A stretch of DNA of 64,000 bases from UBA12202 sp049595035. Lineage in GTDB: Bacteria > Pseudomonadota > Alphaproteobacteria > Puniceispirillales > UBA1172. The stretch covers positions 1 through 64,000 of the forward strand of contig JBMYKD010000002.1 of NCBI GenBank assembly GCA_049595035.1. The letters run 5' to 3'. The position numbers were made by a program, and so were the translations under genes. The notes under the pieces were generated by a model. That model ran no database searches. It was given only the letters and a program-made list of their open reading frames with translations, and was not told the DNA's origin. Below, one piece after another: positions 34,539-43,527 of the stretch. The first letter of the stretch is position 1; each line of letters begins with the position of its first letter.

Positions 34539-35813
34539 CTAGTAAATTGGGAAGGCTTGGCAAAGCTTATGTACTTTAGCCTTTACCGCTTCTTCAATTG
34601 CGCTGTTATCATTGCGGTTGCTGGCAAGTCCATCAAGAACTTCACCTATGAGATTACCAACCTGACGGAATTCATCCACGCCAAATCCGCGTGTTGTTGC
34701 GGCAGGCGTGCCCAGACGAATACCAGATGTGACCATTGGCTTTTCCGGATCAAAAGGAACACCATTCTTATTACAGGTGATTTCTGCCCGTTCCAGCGCA
34801 ACTTCAGATATGTCGCCTGTTAGTTTTTTCGGGCGTAAATCCACAAGAACAATGTGATTATCTGTTCCACCAGACACCATATCAAACCCGCAATCAATCA
34901 GGGTATCTGATAACACTTTAGCATTATCTACCACATTCTTGATATATGTCTTGAACTCTGGCTTGAGCGCTTCACCAAAACCAGCGGCCTTACCAGCAAT
35001 CGCATGCATCAATGGCCCGCCTTGCAGACCGGGGAACATGGCTGAATTGATTTTTTTACCAAGATCAACATCATTGCTGAGAATAATACCACCACGAGAA
35101 CATCTGAGAGTTTTGTGGGTTGTTGAGGTAACGACATGAGCATGTTCAATCGGGCTAGGATGGGCGCCCGCAGCCACCAAACCGGAGATATGTGCCATAT
35201 CTACCAACAGATATGCCCCACAGCTATCAGCGATCTCACGGAAGCGTTTAAAATCAAGAATGCGCGTATAGGCAGAACCACCGGCAATAATCATTTTCGG
35301 TTTATGTTCATCTGCTAATTTCTGCAATTCATCATAATCAATGCGACCATCATCTGCACGCACGCCATATTGAACGGCATTGAACCACTTACCAGACATA
35401 TTAGGGGCAGACCCATGGGTGAGATGCCCACCAGCAGCAAGCGACATACCAAGAATGGTATCACCAGGCTTGAGAAGAGCTAGAAATACCCCCTGATTGG
35501 CCTGTGCGCCTGAATGGGGCTGAACATTAACCCACTCACAATTAAATAATGCCTTGGCTCTATCAATGGCAAGTTGTTCAACGATGTCTACAAACTCACA
35601 TCCGCCATAATAACGACGACCCGGATATCCTTCGGCGTATTTATTGGTCAGAACAGACCCCTGTGCTTCAAGGACAGCGCGGCTAACAATATTTTCAGAT
35701 GCAATCAGTTCAATACCATCGCGCTGACGTGTCAATTCATGATCAATCGCACTGAAAAGATCGTGATCTGTTTGCATCAGCGATGCACTAAAAAAATCTT
35801 TCATATTATTCAT
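34539..35813 (-). CDS. glyA: Serine hydroxymethyltransferase
   Basis: The 424-residue PLP enzyme converts serine and tetrahydrofolate to glycine and methylene-tetrahydrofolate. Lys234 in VVTSTTHKTLR binds PLP. ELIASENIVS, NKYAEGYPGRRYYGG, PHSGAQANQ and VDMAHISGL are all present. The ATG follows AGGAGAACATA. It is 48 bases before nrdR and 50 bases after rpiB. No riboswitch is visible in the short upstream gap. Confidence 0.98.
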   Translation of the reverse strand: MNNMKDFFSASLMQTDHDLFSAIDHELTRQRDGIELIASENIVSRAVLEAQGSVLTNKYAEGYPGRRYYGGCEFVDIVEQLAIDRAKALFNCEWVNVQPHSGAQANQGVFLALLKPGDTILGMSLAAGGHLTHGSAPNMSGKWFNAVQYGVRADDGRIDYDELQKLADEHKPKMIIAGGSAYTRILDFKRFREIADSCGAYLLVDMAHISGLVAAGAHPSPIEHAHVVTSTTHKTLRCSRGGIILSNDVDLGKKINSAMFPGLQGGPLMHAIAGKAAGFGEALKPEFKTYIKNVVDNAKVLSDTLIDCGFDMVSGGTDNHIVLVDLRPKKLTGDISEVALERAEITCNKNGVPFDPEKPMVTSGIRLGTPAATTRGFGVDEFRQVGNLIGEVLDGLASNRNDNSAIEEAVKAKVHKLCQAFPIY

Positions 35814-35863
35814 TATGTTCTCCTATATTCCCGAAAGGAATAAAAATCATTATTTATACGTCA

Positions 35864-36304
35864 TCACTTTTGTAGTGTAGCTAGTTTATCTACCCTAATA
35901 GCGTGACGCCCAGCTTCAAACTCTGTCGCTAAGAAAGCATCAACCGTTGCCAGTGCCGTTGTTACCCCAATTAGCCTTTCACCCAATGCCAATACATTAG
36001 CATTATTATGTTGTCTAGCAAGTCTGGCAGTTGTGACATCGTGGCACAGCGCCGCCCTTATCCATGGGAACCGGTTTGCAGCAATGGAAATACCAATACC
36101 TGACCCACAAATAAGAATACCAAAACTATCCGCCACCGGTTTCATGTTCTGCGCTAATTTTGCCGCATAATCCGGATAATCCGCCTTACCATCACCAGTA
36201 TAACCCAAATCATGAGGAATCATGCCATTTTCGCGCAAATGGTCAATAATCACATCTTTGAGTATCATGCCAGCGTGGTCAGACGCTAAATATACTTCGG
36301 TCAT
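35864..36304 (-). CDS. rpiB: Ribose 5-phosphate isomerase B
   Basis: The 146-residue enzyme interconverts ribose 5-phosphate and ribulose 5-phosphate. It shows LASDHAGMILK, GKADYPDYA, ICGSGIGISIAANRFPWIRAALCHDVTTARLARQHNNANVLALG, which includes the catalytic Cys and the DNA-like HNNANVL signature. Length is normal. It is the first gene of the rpiB-glyA-nrdR-rib run. Confidence 0.95.
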   Translation of the reverse strand: MTEVYLASDHAGMILKDVIIDHLRENGMIPHDLGYTGDGKADYPDYAAKLAQNMKPVADSFGILICGSGIGISIAANRFPWIRAALCHDVTTARLARQHNNANVLALGERLIGVTTALATVDAFLATEFEAGRHAIRVDKLATLQK

Positions 36305-36479
36305 GGCGTTAAACCCTTTTTATTGCTTTATCATCACAAAATCCTGATTAATAAATCTTTTTTACAAAGAGAAAAGAAACTAATCAGCAACAAACTCATT
36401 CAAGGGTAATGATATAAACTATCTGCATAAAAAAACGCAAGAAAAGTTATTTTTTATGGTGACAAGCGTAATAATATAT

Positions 36480-36575
36480 CCTAGTGTTTTTTATGTTAAG
36501 CCGCGGTTGGGGAGGAACCAAGGCATAAAAGTCTTTAAACTGTATGGTAAGAGATATCTCTTACCATTTTTTTTG
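36480..36575 (+). ncRNA. Candidate small RNA ending in an orphan terminator
   Basis: In the 289-base gap between rpiB and the DUF1467 gene, both on the - strand, a strong + strand terminator stands with no + strand gene before it. Upstream are a nested hairpin GCC (36500-36502)/GGC (36522-36524) around GGTT/AACC with a seven-base loop GGGGAGG, and a loose promoter-like GTGACA at 36459-36464. A tiny reading frame of 11 codons (36493-36528) lacks a ribosome binding site. A short RNA of roughly 90 bases is the simplest reading; its start is uncertain. The rest of the gap (36305-36458) is AT-rich with nothing recognisable. Confidence 0.45.
36544..36575 (+). terminator. Orphan + strand terminator
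   Basis: A perfect 24-base palindrome (36544-36567), able to form a stem of up to 10 bp, is followed by eight T and, after GC, six more T on the + strand. The - strand side has no T-run. No annotated gene on the + strand lies upstream. Confidence 0.88.
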
Positions 36576-36593
36576 CTTTTTTGAGCCTAACTT

Positions 36594-36854
36594 TTAACCT
36601 GTGATCGAATCTTTTCTGGCCAAGTCACGGAACGAAATAATACCAGAATCAATAATCACCCACGCCACGCCCCATAATAGTATCGCGACAATGGTTGTAA
36701 TGGTTAGTTTCATCAGCATCCGGGGTTTTTCAGGTGCAGATGTGGCATGACCCTCTTCGGGATCATCCACTGGCTTTGCGCCAAATGGCAGAGTCATAAA
36801 AAATACCCACCACCACAACAAAATATAAACAACACCTCCAGAGACGATATCCAT
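36594..36854 (-). CDS. DUF1467 family membrane protein
   Basis: The 86-residue protein has two membrane helices (about residues 6-24 and 48-70). Between them is the family pattern LPFGAKPVDDPEEGHATSAPEKPRM. DUF1467 proteins are found in alphaproteobacteria downstream of complex I genes and have no known function. Its ATG overlaps the stop of the epimerase gene upstream by one base. Confidence 0.9.
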   Translation of the reverse strand: MDIVSGGVVYILLWWWVFFMTLPFGAKPVDDPEEGHATSAPEKPRMLMKLTITTIVAILLWGVAWVIIDSGIISFRDLARKDSITG

Positions 36855-37258
36855 TAGACTTGCTCTAGTTCAATAAGAGTTCCGGTTACATCTTTGGGAT
36901 GAATGAACAACACAGGTTTACCATGCGCGCCTATCTTTGGTTCACCATCACCAAGAACATGTGCGCCATTGGTCAGTAAATGATCCCGCGCCTTGATAAT
37001 ATCATGCACTTCAAAACAGATATGATGCATACCACCATCTGGATTATGTTCAAGAAACCGGCTGATCGGGCTTGATGCGCCTAGTGGTTCCAGCAATTCT
37101 ATCTTTGTTTCACCCATTTCAATAAAGATTACCGTTACCCCATGATCTGGTAACGGCAATGGGTCAGACAGGCTGGCCCCCAGTTTCTGCCCCCATTCTT
37201 GCTTGGCTTTTTCCATATCAGGAACAGCAATCGCAATATGATTTACCTTATCCAGCAT
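36854..37258 (-). CDS. mce: Methylmalonyl-CoA epimerase
   Basis: The 134-residue VOC-fold enzyme interconverts the R and S forms of methylmalonyl-CoA in propionate and branched amino-acid breakdown. The metal ligands are visible: His in VNHIAIAVPDM, His in MHHICFEV and Glu in LIELEQV; GETKIELLEPL holds another conserved Glu. The ATG at 37258 has GGTGAGATG upstream; a GTG at 37264 overlapping the rnj stop is a second choice. It lies between rnj and the DUF1467 gene. Confidence 0.93.
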   Translation of the reverse strand: MLDKVNHIAIAVPDMEKAKQEWGQKLGASLSDPLPLPDHGVTVIFIEMGETKIELLEPLGASSPISRFLEHNPDGGMHHICFEVHDIIKARDHLLTNGAHVLGDGEPKIGAHGKPVLFIHPKDVTGTLIELEQV

Positions 37259-37260
37259 GA

Positions 37261-38940
37261 TCACATCTCACCATCATCAAGGGCAGATACACGCATGATA
37301 TGAACATGGATGACTGGTCTACGATCAACCATCTGTTTTGCCAGACGTCGCAACACCTCTGAAATCTTCTGTTTTATTCTATCGTCATTCATGCGATCCT
37401 TTTTTGGCATCACAGCTAATTCATCTTCAATCACTATCATAGCTTCAGCCAGATAAGTGCTGTCTTTACTGCTTTCCACTACACCGCTTTGACTAATCAT
37501 GGGACTAGTACATAATTCCGCACGCTCACTTAATACAATGGTAGCCGATACCGTGCCATTCCATAGCAATTTACGCCGGCTTGACATGGCATCATTATAA
37601 AGAGAGATAATATCACCGCCATCAATTGTCATCGCGCCTGTTTCTGCTTCCCCCTTTATCCCTGCCCCATCTCTATTAAGACAGATAATATGACCATTTT
37701 CAGGAATAATAACATGAGGCACCTGGCATTGCCGTGCCAGTTCAGCATGGGCGGCAACATGCCTATTTGTCCCATGAACAGGAATAGCAATCTCAGGCCG
37801 GATTTTCTGATACATTAATGTCATGTCATCTCTGGCAGGATGACCAGATACATGAATTGGGGCATCATCTGCGGTAACGACCTTGATCCCACGGGCAATC
37901 AGATTATCCTGCACTTTCTGAATAGCCACTTCATTCCCCGGAATTTCCCGTGAAGAAAATAGCACGGTATCACCGGCTTCTAGTGATACCATGTGATGCG
38001 AACCATTAGCGACCCGTGTCATAGCCGAGCGGGGTTCACCCTGTGATCCACTACAAATAAGCAGAATATTTTCTCGCGGTATCAATCCAAATTCTTCCAT
38101 GGGGATCATATCTGGCCAGTCTTGCAGATAGCCACAAGACCGTGCGGCATCATAAGCCCTGTTCAGGGCGCGCCCGATCAGCATAGGGCTTCTATCTGTT
38201 TCATACGCGGCTTCTATGAGAGAATTGAGCCGTGCCACATTACTGGCAAAGCATGTCACAGCAACACGGCCTTTCTGTTTTTTAATCTCATCAATTAAAC
38301 CTTGGCGTGCTACCGCTTCGCTTGCTGTTGAACCTTCAACCATGGCATTGGTAGAATCGCCAATCATGGCAAGCACACCACGTTCACCAAGTTCGTCAAG
38401 GCGCGCAATATCTGATAGGCGACCCAGTTGCGGGTCATCATCAAATTTCCAGTCGCCCGTATGGAAAATATGCTCCCCTGCCACATTGATGATTAATCCA
38501 GCCGGATCAGGGATAGAATGGGTTAATGCCACCATCTCAACTTCAAATGCACCAATTTTCTGCTTCTGATTATAATCCAGCACCCGCAATGGAATATTCA
38601 TATCAGGGCAGCGTTCTTTTAATTTTTGCCTTAACAGGGCCAGAGTGAATGGCGTGCCATAAATTGGACATCTGATTTTTTCCCATAAATACGGGATAGC
38701 CCCCAGATGATCTTCGTGACCGTGGGTCACCACTAATGCTTTCAGCTTATCCAGTTTATCATCCAGAAAACGCAGATCAGGCAGAATAACATCAACCCCC
38801 GGCATGCTTTCATCAGGAAAATTGATACCCAGATCAACCATGATCCACTGATCATCATAATGATAGAGATTAGCGTTCATGCCAATCTCACCAGAACCGC
38901 CTAGCGGGACAAAAAGAATATCAGAGGATTTCCAGTTCAT
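37261..38940 (-). CDS. rnj: Ribonuclease J
   Basis: The 559-residue metallo-beta-lactamase/beta-CASP nuclease acts in mRNA decay and rRNA maturation. It has VPLGGSGEIGMNANLY, the zinc motif HGHEDHLGAIPYL, HTGDWKFDDDP, GDSTNAM, the beta-CASP SGSQGEPRSAM and VHGTNRH. The C-terminal 100 residues form the RNase J-specific domain. It follows coaX by two bases and overlaps no other gene. Presence of RNase J is normal in alphaproteobacteria. Confidence 0.96.
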   Translation of the reverse strand: MNWKSSDILFVPLGGSGEIGMNANLYHYDDQWIMVDLGINFPDESMPGVDVILPDLRFLDDKLDKLKALVVTHGHEDHLGAIPYLWEKIRCPIYGTPFTLALLRQKLKERCPDMNIPLRVLDYNQKQKIGAFEVEMVALTHSIPDPAGLIINVAGEHIFHTGDWKFDDDPQLGRLSDIARLDELGERGVLAMIGDSTNAMVEGSTASEAVARQGLIDEIKKQKGRVAVTCFASNVARLNSLIEAAYETDRSPMLIGRALNRAYDAARSCGYLQDWPDMIPMEEFGLIPRENILLICSGSQGEPRSAMTRVANGSHHMVSLEAGDTVLFSSREIPGNEVAIQKVQDNLIARGIKVVTADDAPIHVSGHPARDDMTLMYQKIRPEIAIPVHGTNRHVAAHAELARQCQVPHVIIPENGHIICLNRDGAGIKGEAETGAMTIDGGDIISLYNDAMSSRRKLLWNGTVSATIVLSERAELCTSPMISQSGVVESSKDSTYLAEAMIVIEDELAVMPKKDRMNDDRIKQKISEVLRRLAKQMVDRRPVIHVHIMRVSALDDGEM

Positions 38941-38942
38941 AT

Positions 38943-39725
38943 TCAGACCTGTTGTCTTTCAAAGATGATGGCCAGTCCTTTAAGGGTAAGGATGGGATCG
39001 TAGGTATCTATAACCGGACTAGCATCACAAAAGATAGCCCCCAGACCACCGGTGGCAATAATCGTCACGTTATCTTCTTTCACTTCAGCCTTCATCCGCG
39101 AGACAATACCTTCAAATAGACTGATATAACCAAAAAATAAACCGCTATTCATCGCTTCAATAGTTGTTTTTCCAATAATAGGTAAATCATTGCGCCAATG
39201 TGCCGGATCAATCAGCGGTAATCTGGCTGCCGCCCGATACAGGGCATCAATCGATAAATTCACACCGGGGGCAATAGCACCGCCACAATATTCACCCATT
39301 GCTGAAATATAGTCACAAGTCGTTGCTGTGCCAAAATCAATGACAATGGATGGACAGGAATAAAGCATGCTAACAGCCGCCGCATTTGCAATCCGGTCTG
39401 CACCAGCCTGTTCCGGTTTTTCAATAGCAATCTTGACCCCGTGATTTAACTGATCCGAAGCCAGAATATAACAAGGTGCATCAAGATAACGATCAGCCAG
39501 ACGCCGCAAAGCAGGAAGGGTTTCAGGCACAACCGTTGATATGATCACGCCCGTAATATCAGCAAAGGTATAATCATGATTGCCTAAATGAAAGGCCAGC
39601 CATGAGGCATAATCATCTGCTGTAAAAGCCGAATCTGTTGACTTGCGCCAGTTGAGAAACTGGTCTTGATCCTGTCTTAATCCAAATACGATATTAGTGT
39701 TTCCACCATCTATAACGAGAAGCAT
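38943..39725 (-). CDS. coaX: Type III pantothenate kinase
   Basis: The 260-residue enzyme phosphorylates pantothenate in coenzyme A synthesis. It starts LLVIDGGNTNIVFGL and has the CoaX motifs IEKPEQAGADRIANAAA, VIDFGTATTCDYIS, YCGGAIAPGVNLS and ATGGLGAIF. Length is normal. It lies between birA (30 bases) and rnj (2 bases). Confidence 0.96.
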   Translation of the reverse strand: MLLVIDGGNTNIVFGLRQDQDQFLNWRKSTDSAFTADDYASWLAFHLGNHDYTFADITGVIISTVVPETLPALRRLADRYLDAPCYILASDQLNHGVKIAIEKPEQAGADRIANAAAVSMLYSCPSIVIDFGTATTCDYISAMGEYCGGAIAPGVNLSIDALYRAAARLPLIDPAHWRNDLPIIGKTTIEAMNSGLFFGYISLFEGIVSRMKAEVKEDNVTIIATGGLGAIFCDASPVIDTYDPILTLKGLAIIFERQQV

Positions 39726-39755
39726 AATACATCCATCTTGATCAATCGGAACATG

Positions 39756-40520
39756 TCAGCCTTTTATGACAGGGTCATCCATATGTTGAAACGGACGCGC
39801 CCTGATCACATCACCTGCTGATATTGATAGCACGCCATATGTATCTGTTTCCAGTTGCATTGTTCCATCCGGGTTAATCCCCCTGAACCAGCCCTCTATC
39901 GATTTTTCGGCATCTTGGATCAACATAATCCTGTCATCCAGAAACGCGGCATATTTCATCCATGGTCTGATAAACGGCTCTAACCCATTATCATCCCATT
40001 GTGCAATATGTCTTTGCAGGTGAATAAAAAGCTGATCACGAAAATCATCAACAGATATCGGGGTTTCTATATGATCTCCTAAAACCGTTGCTGGCCAGCC
40101 ATTCGCCGCAATAGACGGTGCTTCTGACAGATTAACACCTATACCTATAATGACAGTACCTTTATAAACTTCCAGTAAAATTCCTGCCATTTTTTTCCCG
40201 TCAACCAACACATCATTAGGCCATTTCAATGTCAGATAGGTCTGATCGATAAGTGGCGAGATGGTTTCTGCCAAGGCCAGACCCGTGACAAGCGATACCC
40301 CCGGCCAATCCATTTGGGGGCGCGATGGTTGAACAATCACGGATAGATACAAATTACCTTTAGGGGACTGCCATTCCCGACCATGACGTCCCCGCCCTTC
40401 AGTCTGGATATATGCCTGAAATACTGATCCGGATGCCGCACCATCATCAATAGCTTGTCTTGCCAGATCAGATGTGCTGGTCGTTTCTTCCCATACCGAA
40501 ACTGATAGATTTAAAAACAC
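39756..40520 (-). CDS. birA: Biotin--[acetyl-CoA-carboxylase] ligase
   Basis: The 254-residue ligase attaches biotin to carboxylases. EETTSTSDLARQ, the ATP/biotin loop EGRGRHGREWQSP, LTLKWPNDVLVDGKKMAGILLE and GIGVNL are present. There is no N-terminal helix-turn-helix, so it is a ligase only and not a repressor, as usual in alphaproteobacteria. The start appears to be a GTG at 40520, one base after the nuoN stop. It follows the nuo operon in the common nuoN-birA-coaX-rnj order. Confidence 0.94.
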   Translation of the reverse strand: MFLNLSVSVWEETTSTSDLARQAIDDGAASGSVFQAYIQTEGRGRHGREWQSPKGNLYLSVIVQPSRPQMDWPGVSLVTGLALAETISPLIDQTYLTLKWPNDVLVDGKKMAGILLEVYKGTVIIGIGVNLSEAPSIAANGWPATVLGDHIETPISVDDFRDQLFIHLQRHIAQWDDNGLEPFIRPWMKYAAFLDDRIMLIQDAEKSIEGWFRGINPDGTMQLETDTYGVLSISAGDVIRARPFQHMDDPVIKG

Positions 40521-40521
40521 A

Positions 40522-41973
40522 CTAGCCCGCTACAAAGACGACAAAGGGCATGGATGCCATAATCTGGTCACGCAACATGCCTAGCCCAAACAGGAATAAA
40601 GCCATCACCACAGCCGCCCCAAGCGCAATCATGGTATTGCTTCTGGGGATATCATTGTCGATGGTGATAATCTGCTCATCAACATACATGACCTTGATAA
40701 TACGGATATAGTAAAAAGCCCCGATGACCGAAGCGAGAACACCAATAACCGCTAATAAGACATGACCAGAGGCAATCGCTGCTGAAAAGACATACCACTT
40801 TCCGAAAAACCCACCCATTGGCGGTATCCCTGCCATGGAAAACATCAGCACCATCATGGCTAGAGCATAAACCGGATGCGACCGGGAAAACCCTGATAAA
40901 TCTTCAATACGGGTTAACGGCCGGCCTTCTTGCTTCAGAGATAAAATAATAGCAAAAACACCAATAGAAGAAATGACATAAATGGCCATGTACAGCATCA
41001 CCGATGCAACACCAAGATCACTGGCCGCCGCAACGCCAACTAGTGCATAGCCCATATGGGCAATGGACGAATAAGCCATCAGACGCTTGATATCGGTTTG
41101 CATAATCGCCCCGCCTGCACCTATCAGCATGGATAGAACCGCAATAATCATGACAATCTGTTGCCAGCTGGAACTGGCATCAGCAAGCACCCCATTGGTA
41201 AAGCGCAAGAACAGCGTCATTGCTGCCAGTTTTGGCACAACCGCAAAAAATGCCGTAACAATCGTTGGTGATCCTTCATAGACATCAGGCGTCCACATAT
41301 GGAAAGGGGCGGCAGAAATCTTGAATGCCAGACCGGATATCAAGAATACCATTCCGATAACTGCGCCGGGACTAATGTCATTTTCAAGGGCAATTTTAAT
41401 ACCGTCATAACTGGTATGACCGGTAAAGCCATAAAGCAGAGAAGCCCCATAAAGCAGAAGCCCGGATGACAAGGCGCCAAGCAGAAAATATTTCAGCCCT
41501 GCTTCGGATGAACGTAAGGATTCACGGCGGATAGCGGCAATTACATAAAGAGGCAGTGATTGCAATTCCAGCGCCATATAGAGCAGAATGATATCATTTG
41601 CTGACACCATTAGCATCATACCAAGCACCGATAATAGCATCAGCAATGGCAGTTCCGGACGATTAATCTGATCATGTTTCAGCTCACGCTTCGACATAAG
41701 CAGAATACCGATAGCACCTAATAAAATGATCACCTTCATATAAACCATGAAAGATGAGGTGAAAAACTGGCCATTAAAAGCATATGCTGGTTGATACCCA
41801 TTATAAATCGTCAGAAAAATAGCAACGACAAAACTGACCAGCGTCAATCGGCGCACCAGATTTGAAGCCTTTTCCTGAGGAGCAATAAATGCAGATACAA
41901 GCACAAGAACAAGCGAAGCAAGTGCAATAAAAATTTCTGCCGTAGCTGGTTGTAGATTAAGTAAATCCATCAT
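40522..41973 (-). CDS. nuoN: NADH-quinone oxidoreductase subunit N
   Basis: The 483-residue antiporter-like membrane subunit of complex I has about 14 helices. It shows LLYMALELQSLPLYVIAA (conserved Glu), the helix with LKYFLLGALSSGLLLYG, FKISAAPFHMWTPDVYEGSP and MAYSSIAHMGYAL. It is the most proximal of the three antiporter-like subunits. Its ATG directly follows the nuoM stop (TAGATG). It is the last nuo gene. Confidence 0.96.
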   Translation of the reverse strand: MMDLLNLQPATAEIFIALASLVLVLVSAFIAPQEKASNLVRRLTLVSFVVAIFLTIYNGYQPAYAFNGQFFTSSFMVYMKVIILLGAIGILLMSKRELKHDQINRPELPLLMLLSVLGMMLMVSANDIILLYMALELQSLPLYVIAAIRRESLRSSEAGLKYFLLGALSSGLLLYGASLLYGFTGHTSYDGIKIALENDISPGAVIGMVFLISGLAFKISAAPFHMWTPDVYEGSPTIVTAFFAVVPKLAAMTLFLRFTNGVLADASSSWQQIVMIIAVLSMLIGAGGAIMQTDIKRLMAYSSIAHMGYALVGVAAASDLGVASVMLYMAIYVISSIGVFAIILSLKQEGRPLTRIEDLSGFSRSHPVYALAMMVLMFSMAGIPPMGGFFGKWYVFSAAIASGHVLLAVIGVLASVIGAFYYIRIIKVMYVDEQIITIDNDIPRSNTMIALGAAVVMALFLFGLGMLRDQIMASMPFVVFVAG

Positions 41974-43509
41974 CTATTCTCCAAGGGCAATGGAAGCGAT
42001 CTGGTTATTGCCTGAAAGCTCCATGCTGGCTAAATCCATATGCTCAAGAACCGTCATAATGGATACATCCATGATTTCTAAAATTCCGGCAGGAAAAATT
42101 CCGTACCAAATCACAAGTATCGTCAAAGGAACAAAGATAAATATCTCTCTCTGGTTAAGTGGCTCAAGAGCAATAATTTCATCCTTTTCGGCACGCCCGA
42201 AAACGACCCGCCGATATAGCCACAGCATATAGGTAGCCCCCAGAATAACCCCGGTAGCGGTAAATATGGCCACCAGAATATTGGCCTGCCATGCACCAAC
42301 CATCACCAGAAACTCACCCACAAAGCCTGTTGTTCCCGGCAGACCCACAGACCCCAGCATCATGATCATGAAAAACACCGCATAACGTGGCATAGCATCC
42401 GCTACCCCGCCATAGGCATCAATATCACGCGTATGCAGGCGATCATAAACAACCCCGACCGCGAAAAATAAGGCTGCAGATATCAATCCATGGCTGATCA
42501 TCTGGAACATAGCACCGGCAATGCCCTGCGTATTAAACGAAAAAATACCAACCGTAACAAACCCCATATGGGCAACCGAAGAATAAGCGATCAGTTTCTT
42601 CATATCCTGCTGGGCTAATGCCACCAGTGAGGTATAGATAATGGCGATAATAGAAAGAACAAAGATCAATGGCGCAAAGGTCACCGACGCATCGGGGAAC
42701 ATAGGCAGTGAAAACCGTAAAAATCCATAACCACCCATTTTCAGCAAGACGCCAGCAAGGATCATAGAACCGGCGGTTGGTGCCTCAACATGGGCATCAG
42801 GTAACCAAGTATGGACAGGCCACATCGGCATTTTAACCGCGAATGAAGCAAAGAAAGCAAGGAATAGCCAGAATTGCACATCCGGATCAAAAGCAAACTC
42901 GGCTAGTTGCGGGATATTAGTTGTGCCAGCGGTATTATACATCACCAATATTGCGACCAGCATCAATACAGAACCAGCCAGCGTATATAGGAAAAACTTA
43001 AAAGCAGAATACACCCGCCGTGCCCCGCCCCAGATACCTATGATGATAAACATCGGGATCAGAACAGCTTCAAAAAACAGGTAGAAAACCACCAGGTCCA
43101 GCGCCGCAAAAGTACCAATCATCAAGGTTTCCAAAGCCAGAAAAGCAATCATATATTCACGCACACGATGCTTTACCGATTGCCAGCTAGCCAGAATAGC
43201 AAGCGGGGTCAGAAAAGCGGATAGCACAATAAAGGGCATGGATATGCCATCAACACCCATCATAAATCCAATGCCATCTGCTACCAGCCAGTCCCCTTTA
43301 TCAACAAACTGATAACCGGCATAAGTAGGATCAAAATTGATCAGCAGAGTAAGCGATAAAAGGAATGTAAAGCCAGACACCCACAATGCAACATTGCGGG
43401 CATTCCTGCTCACCACTTCATCATCACCGCGTATCAGCAGTAAAAAGATAACCCCAACAAGTGGCAAAAAGGTTAGAACTGTTAATACAGGCCAGGTCGT
43501 TGTTTCCAT
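41974..43509 (-). CDS. nuoM: NADH-quinone oxidoreductase subunit M
   Basis: The 511-residue antiporter-like subunit has LVFYLFFEAVLIPMFIIIGIWGG (conserved Glu), FFLYTLAGSVLML, FAVKMPMWPVHTWLPDAHVEAPTAGS, LIAYSSVAHMGFVT and SHGLISAALFFAVG. It lies between nuoL (18 bases) and nuoN, in standard order. Confidence 0.97.
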   Translation of the reverse strand: METTTWPVLTVLTFLPLVGVIFLLLIRGDDEVVSRNARNVALWVSGFTFLLSLTLLINFDPTYAGYQFVDKGDWLVADGIGFMMGVDGISMPFIVLSAFLTPLAILASWQSVKHRVREYMIAFLALETLMIGTFAALDLVVFYLFFEAVLIPMFIIIGIWGGARRVYSAFKFFLYTLAGSVLMLVAILVMYNTAGTTNIPQLAEFAFDPDVQFWLFLAFFASFAVKMPMWPVHTWLPDAHVEAPTAGSMILAGVLLKMGGYGFLRFSLPMFPDASVTFAPLIFVLSIIAIIYTSLVALAQQDMKKLIAYSSVAHMGFVTVGIFSFNTQGIAGAMFQMISHGLISAALFFAVGVVYDRLHTRDIDAYGGVADAMPRYAVFFMIMMLGSVGLPGTTGFVGEFLVMVGAWQANILVAIFTATGVILGATYMLWLYRRVVFGRAEKDEIIALEPLNQREIFIFVPLTILVIWYGIFPAGILEIMDVSIMTVLEHMDLASMELSGNNQIASIALGE

Positions 43510-43527
43510 TTTCTATACTCCTTTGGC

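Noticed and set aside
35814..35863. Possible glycine or THF riboswitch before glyA
   Set aside because: The gap is only 50 bases and shows no riboswitch-like structure beyond a short GGAATA/TATTCC repeat at 35829-35842.
36493..36528. 11-codon reading frame before the orphan terminator, as a leader peptide
   Set aside because: No ribosome binding site precedes it, no run of regulatory codons is present, and no + strand gene follows to be attenuated.
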